This document shows, one piece after another, positions 1 to 7,730 of a stretch of 44,175 nt of DNA (position 1 is the first letter of the stretch; every line of letters starts with the position of its first letter). The DNA comes from JAYPHU01 sp038127535 (GTDB lineage Bacteria > Pseudomonadota > Alphaproteobacteria > Rhodospirillales > UBA2165): positions 1 to 44,175 of the forward strand of contig JAYPHU010000029.1 in NCBI GenBank assembly GCA_038127535.1, in the 5' to 3' direction. The translations under genes and the position numbers were made by a program. Under the pieces are notes generated by a model. That model searched no databases, was not told the origin of the DNA, and worked only from the letters and a program-made list of their open reading frames with translations.

Positions 1-71
1 CGGAGGAGGGACTTGAACCCCCGACACGCGGATTATGATTCCGCTGCTCTAACCAGCTGAGCTACTCCGCC
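1..71 (-). tRNA. tRNA-Met (CAT anticodon), 3' end cut by the window edge
   Basis: Read on the minus strand, the sequence folds as a cloverleaf: acceptor strand GGCGGAG, D arm GCTC/GAGC, anticodon stem GCGGA/TCCGC enclosing a seven-base loop with CAT at positions 34-36, and a T arm with TTCAAGT in the loop. The 3' acceptor strand stops at CTCCG, so the last two paired bases and the discriminator lie outside the window. CAT can mean elongator Met, initiator Met or Ile2. The first acceptor pair would be a normal G-C, unlike an initiator, and the body resembles alphaproteobacterial elongator tRNA-Met, but Ile2 is not excluded. No clear promoter or terminator was found in the 126 bases up to the cupin gene. 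Confidence 0.9.
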
Positions 72-197
72 CCAATTTCACGGTCTCCATTTTACGACCG
101 TTGGCCCAAATCCTCAGGGCAGCCCGAACGGGACACAGGTGTATATTTTTAAGCCCTGCCGGTGTCAAGGGAACTCCGACCTTCTTACAACCCCCGT

Positions 198-605
198 TCA
201 CGCATCTACGCCCTCGTTAAAGCTGACGCCGATTTTCTCGAACTTCTCTAGGATGTCGTCGCCGAACTTTTCCTGCAGGGCCTTGGCCTCCACCGGCGGT
301 ATTTCGATGTCGTTGAAAGCGTCCTCGGTCTCGCCGGTGATCCACACCAACAGCCGTGCCGTCTTGTCTGACACATTGGTGAAGTCCCGGACCACGCCCG
401 GCGGCACGGCGATCATGTCGTAGGGGTCCAGGAAAATTTCGTTCTCCCCCTCATCGCCCGAGCGAATGCGGAACCGGCCCTCCAGGCAGAAAAATGTCTC
501 GTTGGTGCGATGATGGGCGTGCAGCACGGGCCGGTCGCCGGGCGGGCATTCGGCAATGATGACGCTCATCTTATCCGCGGTGATTACCGCCGGCTGGTGG
601 GCCAT
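198..605 (-). CDS. cupin domain protein, C-terminal part (downstream of an in-frame stop)
   Basis: The 135 residues from the ATG at 605 hold a complete Cupin_2-like beta barrel core: the metal-binding pattern HAHHRTNE (H29, H31, E36) followed by LEGRFRI, and later the typical VPPGVVRDF turn. Substrate and function are unknown. The frame does not begin here in an evolutionary sense. The same reading frame continues upstream through five sense codons to a TAA at 621-623 and then into 53 more codons starting at 782, which look like the natural N-terminus. No good ribosome binding site precedes 605. It is the last gene of the Fe-S operon. Expression as a separate protein would need re-initiation or readthrough. 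It is probably a recently broken gene or a sequence error. Confidence 0.75.
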   Translation of the reverse strand: MAHQPAVITADKMSVIIAECPPGDRPVLHAHHRTNETFFCLEGRFRIRSGDEGENEIFLDPYDMIAVPPGVVRDFTNVSDKTARLLVWITGETEDAFNDIEIPPVEAKALQEKFGDDILEKFEKIGVSFNEGVDA

Positions 606-620
606 GGGGCCGCCCTGTTT

Positions 621-782
621 TTACGGTGACATCAGGAGATACAGCGTCTTCGCGGTCAGGGTCTCATAGGCCTCCTTCGGGATGCCGTCCTCTTCCGAAT
701 AGCTGTTGCTCTGCGGTTTGATCTCCCCGAATCGTGCGATCTGCGCCTCCATCTGCTCAGGGGTGATTTGCACGGTTTTCAT
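621..782 (-). pseudogene. N-terminal fragment of the cupin gene, ended by in-frame TAA
   Basis: This 53-codon frame starts at the ATG at 782, with a strong Shine-Dalgarno GGGAGG seven to eight bases upstream and only 26 bases after the mnmA stop. It ends ...YLLMSP-TAA. The TAA (621-623) is followed in the same frame by codons for KQGGP and then the MAHQPAV of the cupin core, so the two pieces form one 194-codon gene with a single premature stop. No frame change is needed. The good ribosome binding site and intact coding on both sides point to a recent nonsense mutation (for example AAA or CAA to TAA) or a base-call error next to a run of five T. Whether any readthrough occurs cannot be told from sequence. 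Confidence 0.75.
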
Positions 783-808
783 TTCAGCAACCTCCCTTTC
801 GTTTATGA

Positions 809-1942
809 TTACGCCGCCATCGGGGCAGGGTTGCGGCGCACGATCCAGCCGCCGCCCATCACCCGGCTGCCGCCGCCCGCTTCGTAGAACACACACGCCT
901 GGCCGGGCGCGACGCCGGCCTGAGGCTCCATCAACGTCACCACCGCCCCGCCATCAGGACCCACAGCCACCCGGGCCGGCACCAACGGTTGCATGGACCG
1001 GAGTTTCACCTCCACCTCCACGCCATTGTCGCTCAAGGGCGCATCCCCCAACCAATTAACGTCGCGGACGATGACCGTCTCTTCCAGCAGCGCTTCCTTG
1101 GGCCCGACGATGACACGGCGGGTCTCCGCGTCCAGGCGCAGCACATACAGCGGATCACCGCCACCGATGTTAAGCCCCCGGCGCTGGCCCACCGTGTAAT
1201 GGATGATGCCGTCATGTTGACCCAGCACCTGGCCGTCCATGTGTACGATGTCGCCTGGCTCCATCCCCTCCGGGCGCAGCTTGGCGACGATCTCGGCGTA
1301 ATCGCCGTTGGGCACAAAGCAGATATCCTGGCTGTCGGGCTTGTCGGCGACGGCGAGGCCAAACCGCTCGGCATGGGCCCGGGTCACGTCCTTGGACTGA
1401 TCGCCCAGGGGAAAGCGGAGAAAATCCAATTGCTCCTGCGTCGTGGCGAACAGGAAATAGCTCTGGTCCTTGCCGGGATCGGCGCCCCGGTGCAACTCCG
1501 CCCCGCCGGAGCCAATCTCTCGGCGGATATAATGCCCGGTGGCCAGCGCGTCCGCCTGCAGTTCCACCGCGCGGGCCAGCAGATCGCGGAACTTGACGGT
1601 CTGATTGCACTTCACGCAGGGGATCGGCGTTTCACCGGCCAGATAGGTGTCGGCGAAATCGTCCATCACTTCCTGGCGGAACTTATCCTCGTAATCCAGG
1701 ACATAATGGGGAAAGCCCAGCGTGTCGGCGACCCGCCGCGCGTCATAAATATCCTGCCCGGCGCAGCAGGCTCCCGGCCGGGCCGCCGCCGCGCCATAGT
1801 CATAAAGCTGCAACGTGATGCCGACCACGTCATAGCCTTCCTCGTGCAGCAGCGCCGCCGTGACGGAACTGTCCACGCCGCCGGACATGGCGACCACCAC
1901 GCGGGTATCCGCCGGGTCCTTATCGAAACCGAGTGAGTTCAT
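809..1942 (-). CDS. mnmA: tRNA-specific 2-thiouridylase MnmA
   Basis: MnmA thiolates U34 of tRNA-Lys, tRNA-Glu and tRNA-Gln using persulfide sulfur that originates from a cysteine desulfurase. The 377-residue protein has the usual length. It shows the ATP-pyrophosphatase PP-loop SGGVDSS at residues 20-26, the PCVKCN motif with the first catalytic cysteine C109, TGHY near 136, and DICFV with the second catalytic cysteine C208. The ATG at 1942 gives the expected N-terminus, a few residues before the PP-loop strand. The gene starts eight bases after the tenA stop, near the end of the Fe-S operon, so its sulfur donors are probably co-transcribed with it. Confidence 0.97.
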   Translation of the reverse strand: MNSLGFDKDPADTRVVVAMSGGVDSSVTAALLHEEGYDVVGITLQLYDYGAAAARPGACCAGQDIYDARRVADTLGFPHYVLDYEDKFRQEVMDDFADTYLAGETPIPCVKCNQTVKFRDLLARAVELQADALATGHYIRREIGSGGAELHRGADPGKDQSYFLFATTQEQLDFLRFPLGDQSKDVTRAHAERFGLAVADKPDSQDICFVPNGDYAEIVAKLRPEGMEPGDIVHMDGQVLGQHDGIIHYTVGQRRGLNIGGGDPLYVLRLDAETRRVIVGPKEALLEETVIVRDVNWLGDAPLSDNGVEVEVKLRSMQPLVPARVAVGPDGGAVVTLMEPQAGVAPGQACVFYEAGGGSRVMGGGWIVRRNPAPMAA

Positions 1943-1950
1943 GGGCGCAG

Positions 1951-2604
1951 TTATACCGCATTCAGGCCCATCTGCCAGAAAGCTATTTCCAGCCGGGTCG
2001 CCTGATCGAAGGTCTTGGCCAGGGCTGGATACCGCCCCTCCCCGCCGCGCGACGCCATCAGCTTATCCAATTGTGCGATCTCGGCGGCAGCCACCTCTTG
2101 GTATTCATCTGAGGCATACATCTCGATCCATGGGGCGTGCGGATTGTCGGACGTGGCTTTATCCGCCAGCGCGGCGCCGATCTCCGCGTAACCTACGATA
2201 CACGGCGCGAGCGCCACATGCAGGTCCAACAGGTCCCCCGCGGCGCCGCGCTCCAGCACGAAACGGGTGTAAGCCATGGTCTCGGCTGCTTCCGGCAGCG
2301 CTTCCATGGTTTCTTCGGAGAGCCCCCAGTCGGCGCAGAACTTCACATGTAGATCCATTTCCATATCGACGATGGCGGACAGACCACCAGCCGCTTGCCG
2401 GATATCGGCCAGGCTGTCGGCCTTGTACGCCGCCAGGGCATAGGCCCGGGCGAAGTGGATCAGGAACAAATAATCCTGGCCGAGGTAATGGCGGAAGCAT
2501 TGATCTGGGAGCGTACCGTGAGCCAGCCCTCGGACAAAATCATGATCGACATAAGCGCCCCAGGCGGCAGCGGTATCGGCCTTCAGCCGCTCGAACAGAG
2601 TCAC
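1951..2604 (-). CDS. tenA: TenA family aminopyrimidine aminohydrolase (thiaminase II)
   Basis: TenA enzymes hydrolyse aminopyrimidine breakdown products of thiamine for salvage to HMP. The 217-residue all-helical protein keeps the active-site positions known from Bacillus subtilis TenA: D44, C135 (in LAPCIVGYAEIG), Y163 and a C-terminal glutamate at 206. That agreement makes a catalytic TenA rather than a remote relative likely. The start is GTG at 2604. Its Shine-Dalgarno GAGG is formed by the stop region of the ferredoxin gene seven bases upstream, suggesting translational coupling. Its position inside an Fe-S/sulfur operon, far from other thi genes, is unusual. Thiamine synthesis uses both Fe-S enzymes and desulfurase-derived sulfur, which may explain the linkage (inference). 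Confidence 0.92.
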   Translation of the reverse strand: MTLFERLKADTAAAWGAYVDHDFVRGLAHGTLPDQCFRHYLGQDYLFLIHFARAYALAAYKADSLADIRQAAGGLSAIVDMEMDLHVKFCADWGLSEETMEALPEAAETMAYTRFVLERGAAGDLLDLHVALAPCIVGYAEIGAALADKATSDNPHAPWIEMYASDEYQEVAAAEIAQLDKLMASRGGEGRYPALAKTFDQATRLEIAFWQMGLNAV

Positions 2605-2611
2605 CGGCGCC

Positions 2612-2941
2612 TCATAGCATCATGTTGCGGGTTTCGACGGGCAGATTGACCATGAGCCCATCCAGCTCCTCGGTCAGGAGGATTTGGCAGCCGAGCCGCG
2701 AGGTCTTGGTCAGACCAAAGGCCAGGTCCAGCATATCGTCCTCTTCCTCGCTGGCCGGTTTAAGCCGGTCATACCAGTCGGGATCGATGATCAAATGGCA
2801 GGTGGAACACGCCATGACACCCTCGCAGGCGCCTTCGATATCGATGTTGTTGGCGTGGGCGATGTCGAGCAACGACTTCCCGGCGGGCGCTTCGATTTCC
2901 CGGCGCTCCCCGCTGTTTTCGACGAAAACTACTTTTGGCAT
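2612..2941 (-). CDS. adrenodoxin-type [2Fe-2S] ferredoxin
   Basis: The protein of 109 residues has the pattern C39-x5-C45-x2-C48-x36-C85, the spacing of ISC-type or adrenodoxin-like ferredoxins (Fdx). Such ferredoxins supply electrons for Fe-S cluster assembly. I chose the ATG at 2941 (MPKVVF), five bases after the sufA stop. The frame remains open to 2977, but that would overlap sufA and add a basic stretch with no counterpart in the family. It lies between sufA and tenA. A SUF operon carrying an ISC-type ferredoxin suggests it serves as the reductant for the SUF machinery or for the IscS in the same operon (inference). Confidence 0.93.
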   Translation of the reverse strand: MPKVVFVENSGERREIEAPAGKSLLDIAHANNIDIEGACEGVMACSTCHLIIDPDWYDRLKPASEEEDDMLDLAFGLTKTSRLGCQILLTEELDGLMVNLPVETRNMML

Positions 2942-2946
2942 GAAAC

Positions 2947-3297
2947 CTAGACGCTGAAGGACTCGCCGCAGCCGCACTGGCTGGTCACGTTCGGATTATC
3001 GAAAATGAAGCCGGACTGCATCTTGTCTTCCACGTAATCCATCTTGGAGCCAACCACGAACATCAGGGCCAGCGGATCGATGAAAATCCGGACGCCGTCC
3101 TGTTCGACGACTTCTTCGAGCGGGCGTTCTTCCTCCGCATATTCCACATTGTACATGTGGCCGGAGCAGCCGGTGTTGGTCACGCCGACGCGGAGGCCCA
3201 GGACCGGCTTATCGGTCCGGTCCATCAGGGCGCGCACCCGATTGACCGCACTCTCGGTCAGCGTGATGGGGGCGGTATCTTTGGTGATCTGGCTCAT
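2947..3297 (-). CDS. sufA: A-type Fe-S carrier protein SufA/IscA/ErpA
   Basis: A-type carriers accept [2Fe-2S] or [4Fe-4S] clusters from the scaffold and pass them to target enzymes. The 116-residue protein has the three conserved cysteines, C44 (NTGCSGH) and the C-terminal C108-G-C110 pair in CGCGESF. The ATG at 3297 is preceded by AGGAG at a rather long distance of about 13 bases. Because the gene sits in a SUF operon, SufA is the natural name, but sequence alone does not separate SufA from IscA or ErpA. It follows sufT by 29 bases and precedes the ferredoxin gene. Confidence 0.95.
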   Translation of the reverse strand: MSQITKDTAPITLTESAVNRVRALMDRTDKPVLGLRVGVTNTGCSGHMYNVEYAEEERPLEEVVEQDGVRIFIDPLALMFVVGSKMDYVEDKMQSGFIFDNPNVTSQCGCGESFSV

Positions 3298-3326
3298 AAG
3301 CTTAGTATACTCCTAAATCGTGCCGC

Positions 3327-3896
3327 CTAGAACATCCCAAGCGCTAGTTTTGCATCTTCGGACATTTTATCCGGGTCCCAAGGCGGGTCCCAAACCAGGG
3401 TGACTTCCACCTCGCCGACGCCGTCAACTGAGGCCGCGGCATCCGCCACCTGCTGGGGTAGAATGCCAGCAACCGGGCAGCCCGGCGCAGTCAGGGTCAT
3501 GACCAGGCGGACATCGCCGTTCATTTCGATATTGATCTCGTAAATCAGGCCCAGCTCGTAAATATCCACCGGGATTTCCGGGTCGTAGACGGTTTTTAGC
3601 GCCGTGGCGACGGCTTCCTGCTCGGCGACCTTCGTGCCGGGCGCCAAGGCCTCACCGGCGTGGGCCACCACACCTGCCTCCATACCGCCCATATCTGAGC
3701 CGTATTCATCCCACGGGCTCGGCGCATAGACAGGTTCCGGTTCTTGTGCAACTTGAGGCGCGGCAGCAGGTTCGGGCGCTGCAATAGCCGGTTCAGCCGC
3801 TGCCGGCTGTGGCGTCTCTAACGGTTCAGTTGACGGTGCACTATCGTTCATGTCCGTATCTTTCTTTTTACCGAATATATTCAAGGCGCCCCACAT
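3327..3896 (-). CDS. sufT: SufT, DUF59/MIP18 family Fe-S maturation factor with a Pro/Ala-rich N-terminal extension
   Basis: SufT proteins help Fe-S protein maturation. The C-terminal half (about residues 92-189) is a DUF59 domain with YDPEIPVDIYELGLIYEI, the conserved cysteine C140 in LTAPGCPVAG, and the end VWDPPWDPDKMSEDAK typical of SUF-associated members. Residues 20-60 form a low-complexity stretch rich in Pro, Ala and Glu, after a short basic start. That region is probably disordered and is not part of the core family. I chose the ATG at 3896, 14 bases after the sufU stop and behind a GAGAG stretch. The frame is open further upstream, but that part overlaps sufU. Confidence 0.92.
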   Translation of the reverse strand: MWGALNIFGKKKDTDMNDSAPSTEPLETPQPAAAEPAIAAPEPAAAPQVAQEPEPVYAPSPWDEYGSDMGGMEAGVVAHAGEALAPGTKVAEQEAVATALKTVYDPEIPVDIYELGLIYEINIEMNGDVRLVMTLTAPGCPVAGILPQQVADAAASVDGVGEVEVTLVWDPPWDPDKMSEDAKLALGMF

Positions 3897-3910
3897 AATG
3901 CTCTCACTCT

Positions 3911-4375
3911 CTATTCTGTCGTTGCTTCCTGATCGCCTTGGACGGCGGCGTTGATGGTATGCCAGGCCAAGGTCGCGCATTTCACCCGCATGGGGAACTG
4001 CCGCACGCCCGACATGACCCGCAATTTATCGATCTCGCCCGCGAATTCCGGGTCGGCGATGTCTTCCACTTCGCCTGTACATAGTTTGTGGAACTGATCA
4101 AACAAGCGCTCCACCTGGGTAATGTTTTTGCCTTTGACGATGTCGGTCATCATGGAGGCGGAGGCCACGGAAATGGCGCAGCCTCGGCCTTCGAAGGCGG
4201 CATCTTCAATCACCTCGCCATCGCCGACCTTGGCATAGACCGTTAACCGATCACCGCAGAGTGGATTGTTGCCGTGGGCCTCGCAGGTGGCGTCTTCCGG
4301 ATGACGGAAGTTCCGGGGATTCTTGCCGTGGTCCAGGATGACCTCCTGGTATAATTCGCGAATATGATCTTCCAT
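3911..4375 (-). CDS. sufU: SufU/NifU-like Fe-S scaffold or sulfurtransferase
   Basis: SufU takes persulfide sulfur from SufS (zinc-dependent) and passes it to SufBCD; older literature treats it as a scaffold. The 154-residue protein shows C40-x-D42 (PLCGDR), C66 (GRGCAIS) and C133 (VKCATLAW), matching the zinc ligands and active cysteine of Bacillus SufU. It also has the extra segment of roughly 18 residues before the last cysteine (region 100-128) that separates SufU from IscU. The ATG overlaps the sufS stop by one base (TGATG), so translation is probably coupled. No sufE is present in the operon, so SufU is the likely sulfur acceptor for SufS. Confidence 0.95.
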   Translation of the reverse strand: MEDHIRELYQEVILDHGKNPRNFRHPEDATCEAHGNNPLCGDRLTVYAKVGDGEVIEDAAFEGRGCAISVASASMMTDIVKGKNITQVERLFDQFHKLCTGEVEDIADPEFAGEIDKLRVMSGVRQFPMRVKCATLAWHTINAAVQGDQEATTE

Positions 4376-5625
4376 CAGCCGAATATTCCTTTTGCGTAGA
4401 TCAGCGCCTCGGCCAGCACGTCCACATCGTCGGTCGTGTTGTACATGCCGAAAGAGGCCCGCGCCGTGGCGGCGATATCAAACCGGTCCATCAGCGGCTG
4501 GGCGCAATGGTGTCCCGCGCGTACGGCAACGCCGCGGCTGTCGATGATGGTGCCGATGTCATGGGGGTGCACGTCTTCCAGGGTGAAGGAAATGATCCCG
4601 GCTTTATTTGCGGCCTTGCCGTAGATGGTCAGCCCGTCGATCTCCGACAAACGCTCGGTGGCATAAGCCAATAACGATTGTTCGTGGGCGGCGATCTTCT
4701 CCACGCCGATGGCGTCGAAATAGTCCACGGCGGCGGCCAAGCCGACCGCTTCCACAATCGCCGGGGTGCCGGCTTCGAACCGCGTAGGCGCCTCCCGGTA
4801 GGTGGTTTTCTCGAACGTCACCTGCTCGATCATGTCGCCGCCACCTTCGTAGGGCGGCATGGCGTTCAGCAGGTCTTTCTTGCCGTAGAGCACACCAATG
4901 CCCGAGGGCCCGTAGAGCTTATGCCCGGTAAAGGCATAGAAATCCGAGTCCAGGTCCTGAACATCGACCCGCGCATGGACAATGCCCTGCGCCCCGTCGA
5001 TCAACACCTTCGCCCCCTGGGCATGGGCCAAGCGAATGACGTCCTTGATCGGGACGATGGTGCCCAGAACATTGGACACGTGGGTAATCGCGACCAGCTT
5101 GGTCTTGGGCGAAAGAAGATTCTCGAACTCGTCCATCAGGAAGTTGCCGTCATCGTCGATGGAGGCAACCTTCAGGACAATCCCGGTGCGGTCCTGCAGC
5201 AACTGCCAGGGCACGATATTCGCGTGGTGCTCCATATGTGAAATCACCACCTCATCACCGGCTTCAAGGAACGTGCCGTAGGAATAGGCCACCAGGTTGA
5301 TCGCCGAAGTGACATTGCGGGTGAAGATGATCTCGTCATCGGAGGCGGCGTTCAGATACCTGGCCACTGTCTTCCGGGCGTTTTCATAGCCGTCGGTGGC
5401 CGCCTGGCTCAACGTATAAGCGCCCCGGTGCACATTGGCGTAGGCCCCGCGATAGGCGGCGTCCATCGCCTCGATCACGACGGCCGGCTTTTGCGCGCTG
5501 GCGCCGCTGTCCAGGAACACCAGACGATGACCGTTGACCTCCGTCTGCAGGATCGGGAAGTCGCGGCGCACCGCCTCGACGTCGTAGCCGGTCCCGCTAT
5601 CAGTTATGTCGACTTGGGTGTCCAT
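4375..5625 (-). CDS. sufS: SufS group II cysteine desulfurase
   Basis: SufS is a PLP enzyme that converts cysteine to alanine and leaves a persulfide on its active-site cysteine. The 416-residue protein has the PLP lysine K236 in FTGHKLYGP and the catalytic C374 in the group II context RAGHHCAQP. It also has HMEHHANIVPW near 130, where the cofactor-stacking histidine lies. It directly precedes and overlaps sufU, its expected partner. It is the third cysteine desulfurase of the operon. The other two (9214-10398 and 10395-11516) belong to group I. Confidence 0.97.
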   Translation of the reverse strand: MDTQVDITDSGTGYDVEAVRRDFPILQTEVNGHRLVFLDSGASAQKPAVVIEAMDAAYRGAYANVHRGAYTLSQAATDGYENARKTVARYLNAASDDEIIFTRNVTSAINLVAYSYGTFLEAGDEVVISHMEHHANIVPWQLLQDRTGIVLKVASIDDDGNFLMDEFENLLSPKTKLVAITHVSNVLGTIVPIKDVIRLAHAQGAKVLIDGAQGIVHARVDVQDLDSDFYAFTGHKLYGPSGIGVLYGKKDLLNAMPPYEGGGDMIEQVTFEKTTYREAPTRFEAGTPAIVEAVGLAAAVDYFDAIGVEKIAAHEQSLLAYATERLSEIDGLTIYGKAANKAGIISFTLEDVHPHDIGTIIDSRGVAVRAGHHCAQPLMDRFDIAATARASFGMYNTTDDVDVLAEALIYAKGIFG

Positions 5626-5632
5626 GCCGTCC

Positions 5633-6940
5633 CTATCCTTGTCCGTTCACTGTCAGCCAGTCCGAAACCCGGCCGATCAGCATCTCGTTTAAGTCGTCCG
5701 CGCCGAAATCCTCGACAACCTCCGCCAAAAAGCCTTCCACCAGCATGGCGCGGGCGGCGTTTTCCGGCACGCCCCGGGAGCGCAGATAGAACAGCGCGTC
5801 CTCGTCCAGCTCGCCCGCCGTGGAACCGTGGGCGCATTTAACATCGTCGGCGTAAATTTCAAGTTGCGGTTTACTGTCAATCTCCGCCTTGTTGGATAGC
5901 AGCAGAGTCTTATTGCTCATCTGGCCGTCGGTGCCGTCGGCGCCCTGCTCCACCAAAATGTTGCCTTGGAACACGCCCCGGGAATCAGCGTCCAACGCGC
6001 CGCGATACATTTCCTCGCTGGCCGTATACGGTGCGCGGTGGGTGATCACGGTCGTATTGTCAATGACCTGTTTACGCCCGCCCAGATAGATCCCGTGCAA
6101 CTTGGCCGCCGCACCCGATGCGTCGAGGGAGACTTGAATTTCATCCCGCGCCACATCGCCGCCACTGGCCAGCACAAAGCTTTGATAGGCCGCGTCTTTG
6201 GCGACGTTCGCGCGGATCGTGTTCACATGCACCGCGCCCGCCGATTGCGATTGCAGGCGGACATGTTCGATCCGGGAGCCTGAATCGGCGGCGACCAGGG
6301 TCACGCCGTTGAAAAACACCTGAGAGGCCGCAGCCAATCCCACATGGCTTTCGATCAGGCGCACCCGCGCATTGTCGGCGGCTGAGATGATATTGCGGGG
6401 CTGGCACACTTTTGCCGCGTTGCCGGTATCCATGTACAGCACTTCGATCGGCGTGTCGGCAACCGCGCCGGCGTCCAGCGTAATGACATAGCCGTCTTCC
6501 TGCAGTGCGCCGTTAAGCGCCAGCATCGGCAGACCGTCATCTATCCCGGCCAGCAGGTTCTCCAGCGACGTAGGATCAGAGGCGAGCATCTCACCCACGG
6601 TCGATACGGTGACGCCCGCGGCCTGTTCAATCTGCGACAAAGATGCGTCGAACCTCCCGTCCACAAACGCCAGCCGGGACCCGTCGCTGATCGCCGCCGG
6701 CAATTGGTCCGGCTGCACCTGGGCCGGCTGGGCGGCCTCGTTCAGCTCCAATTTCTCCAGTGCACCGAGACCGGTGTATTTCCACTCCTCATCCCGCTGG
6801 GTGGGCAGACCTTTCTCCCGGAAAGCGGCGGCGGATTTTTCCCGCAACGCGGCCAACCACGGCAGATCAGCGCCAGGCAGGTCGGCTTTCATAGCCTCGA
6901 ACCGTTCGATCATTTTCTGGCTTGTCGGTGACAATGACAT
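5633..6940 (-). CDS. sufD: SufD subunit of the SufBCD Fe-S assembly complex
   Basis: SufD pairs with SufB and the SufC ATPase to form the cluster assembly scaffold. The 435-residue protein begins with the SufD-type region containing REKGLPTQRDEEWKYT. It then carries the right-handed beta-helix core, including YLGGRKQVIDNTTVITHRAP and the SufB/D signature around DVKCAHGSTAGELDEDALFYLRSRG. The ATG at 6940 lies 15 bases downstream of the sufC stop. Order and spacing in sufBCD-sufS are standard. Confidence 0.96.
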   Translation of the reverse strand: MSLSPTSQKMIERFEAMKADLPGADLPWLAALREKSAAAFREKGLPTQRDEEWKYTGLGALEKLELNEAAQPAQVQPDQLPAAISDGSRLAFVDGRFDASLSQIEQAAGVTVSTVGEMLASDPTSLENLLAGIDDGLPMLALNGALQEDGYVITLDAGAVADTPIEVLYMDTGNAAKVCQPRNIISAADNARVRLIESHVGLAAASQVFFNGVTLVAADSGSRIEHVRLQSQSAGAVHVNTIRANVAKDAAYQSFVLASGGDVARDEIQVSLDASGAAAKLHGIYLGGRKQVIDNTTVITHRAPYTASEEMYRGALDADSRGVFQGNILVEQGADGTDGQMSNKTLLLSNKAEIDSKPQLEIYADDVKCAHGSTAGELDEDALFYLRSRGVPENAARAMLVEGFLAEVVEDFGADDLNEMLIGRVSDWLTVNGQG

Positions 6941-6955
6941 ACTACGCGCGTCCCC

Positions 6956-7705
6956 TTAAGCCGCTTCCGCCGTGTATTCGGCGTAGCCGTTTTTCTCCAG
7001 CTCCAACGCAAGCTCCTTGCCGCCGGATTTGACGATCTTGCCGTGGGCTAGCACATGCACATGGTCCGGTACGATGTGATCCAGGAGCCGCTGATAGTGG
7101 GTGATCACCAGCATGGAACGTTCGGGCGAGCGCAGCGCCGTGACGCCTTCGCCGACGATACGAAGCGCGTCTACGTCCAGGCCGCTATCGGTTTCATCGA
7201 GAATGGCGAGGGTCGGGTTGAGCACCGCCATCTGCAGCACTTCATTTCGCTTTTTCTCACCACCGGAGAAGCCCACATTGACGGCGCGCTTCAGCATATC
7301 GTCGGTGATGTTCAGCACCTTGGTTTTTTCCCGGACGAACTTCAGGAAGTCCATTGCGTCCAGTTCGTTCTCGCCGCGATACTTGCGGACGGAGTTCACG
7401 GAGGCCTTGAGGAAGTTCATGGTCGAGACGCCGGGGATTTCCACCGGGTATTGGAACGCCAGAAACACACCTTCTCCGGCCCTTTCCTCCGGGTCCATAT
7501 CCAACAAGTCCTTACAGTTGTAGGTGGCGCTGCCTTCGGTCACCTCGTAGCCGTCCCGGCCCGAGAGCACATAGGAGAGCGTGCTTTTGCCGGACCCGTT
7601 GGGCCCCATGATGGCGTGCACTTCACCCGGCCCCATGGACAGGTTGACGCCCTTCAGGATTTCCGTCCCGTCGACGCTTGCGTGTAGATTTTTAATTTCC
7701 AACAT
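6956..7705 (-). CDS. sufC: SufC ATPase of the SufBCD complex
   Basis: SufC is an ABC-type ATPase that works in the cytosol with SufB and SufD and is not a transporter. The 249-residue protein has the Walker A loop GPNGSGKST at 34-42, an ABC signature in the SufC form FSGGEKKRNE, and Walker B with the family-specific LAILDETDSGLD. Length and motifs are those of canonical SufC. The gene starts 25 bases after sufB and is followed by sufD after 15 bases. Confidence 0.98.
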   Translation of the reverse strand: MLEIKNLHASVDGTEILKGVNLSMGPGEVHAIMGPNGSGKSTLSYVLSGRDGYEVTEGSATYNCKDLLDMDPEERAGEGVFLAFQYPVEIPGVSTMNFLKASVNSVRKYRGENELDAMDFLKFVREKTKVLNITDDMLKRAVNVGFSGGEKKRNEVLQMAVLNPTLAILDETDSGLDVDALRIVGEGVTALRSPERSMLVITHYQRLLDHIVPDHVHVLAHGKIVKSGGKELALELEKNGYAEYTAEAA

Positions 7706-7730
7706 TTCTATGACTCAATTTTTCTTTTGA

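Noticed and set aside
989..1936. Open frame of 315 codons on the plus strand opposite mnmA
   Set aside because: mnmA on the other strand is certain; this frame has no recognisable protein and no start signal.
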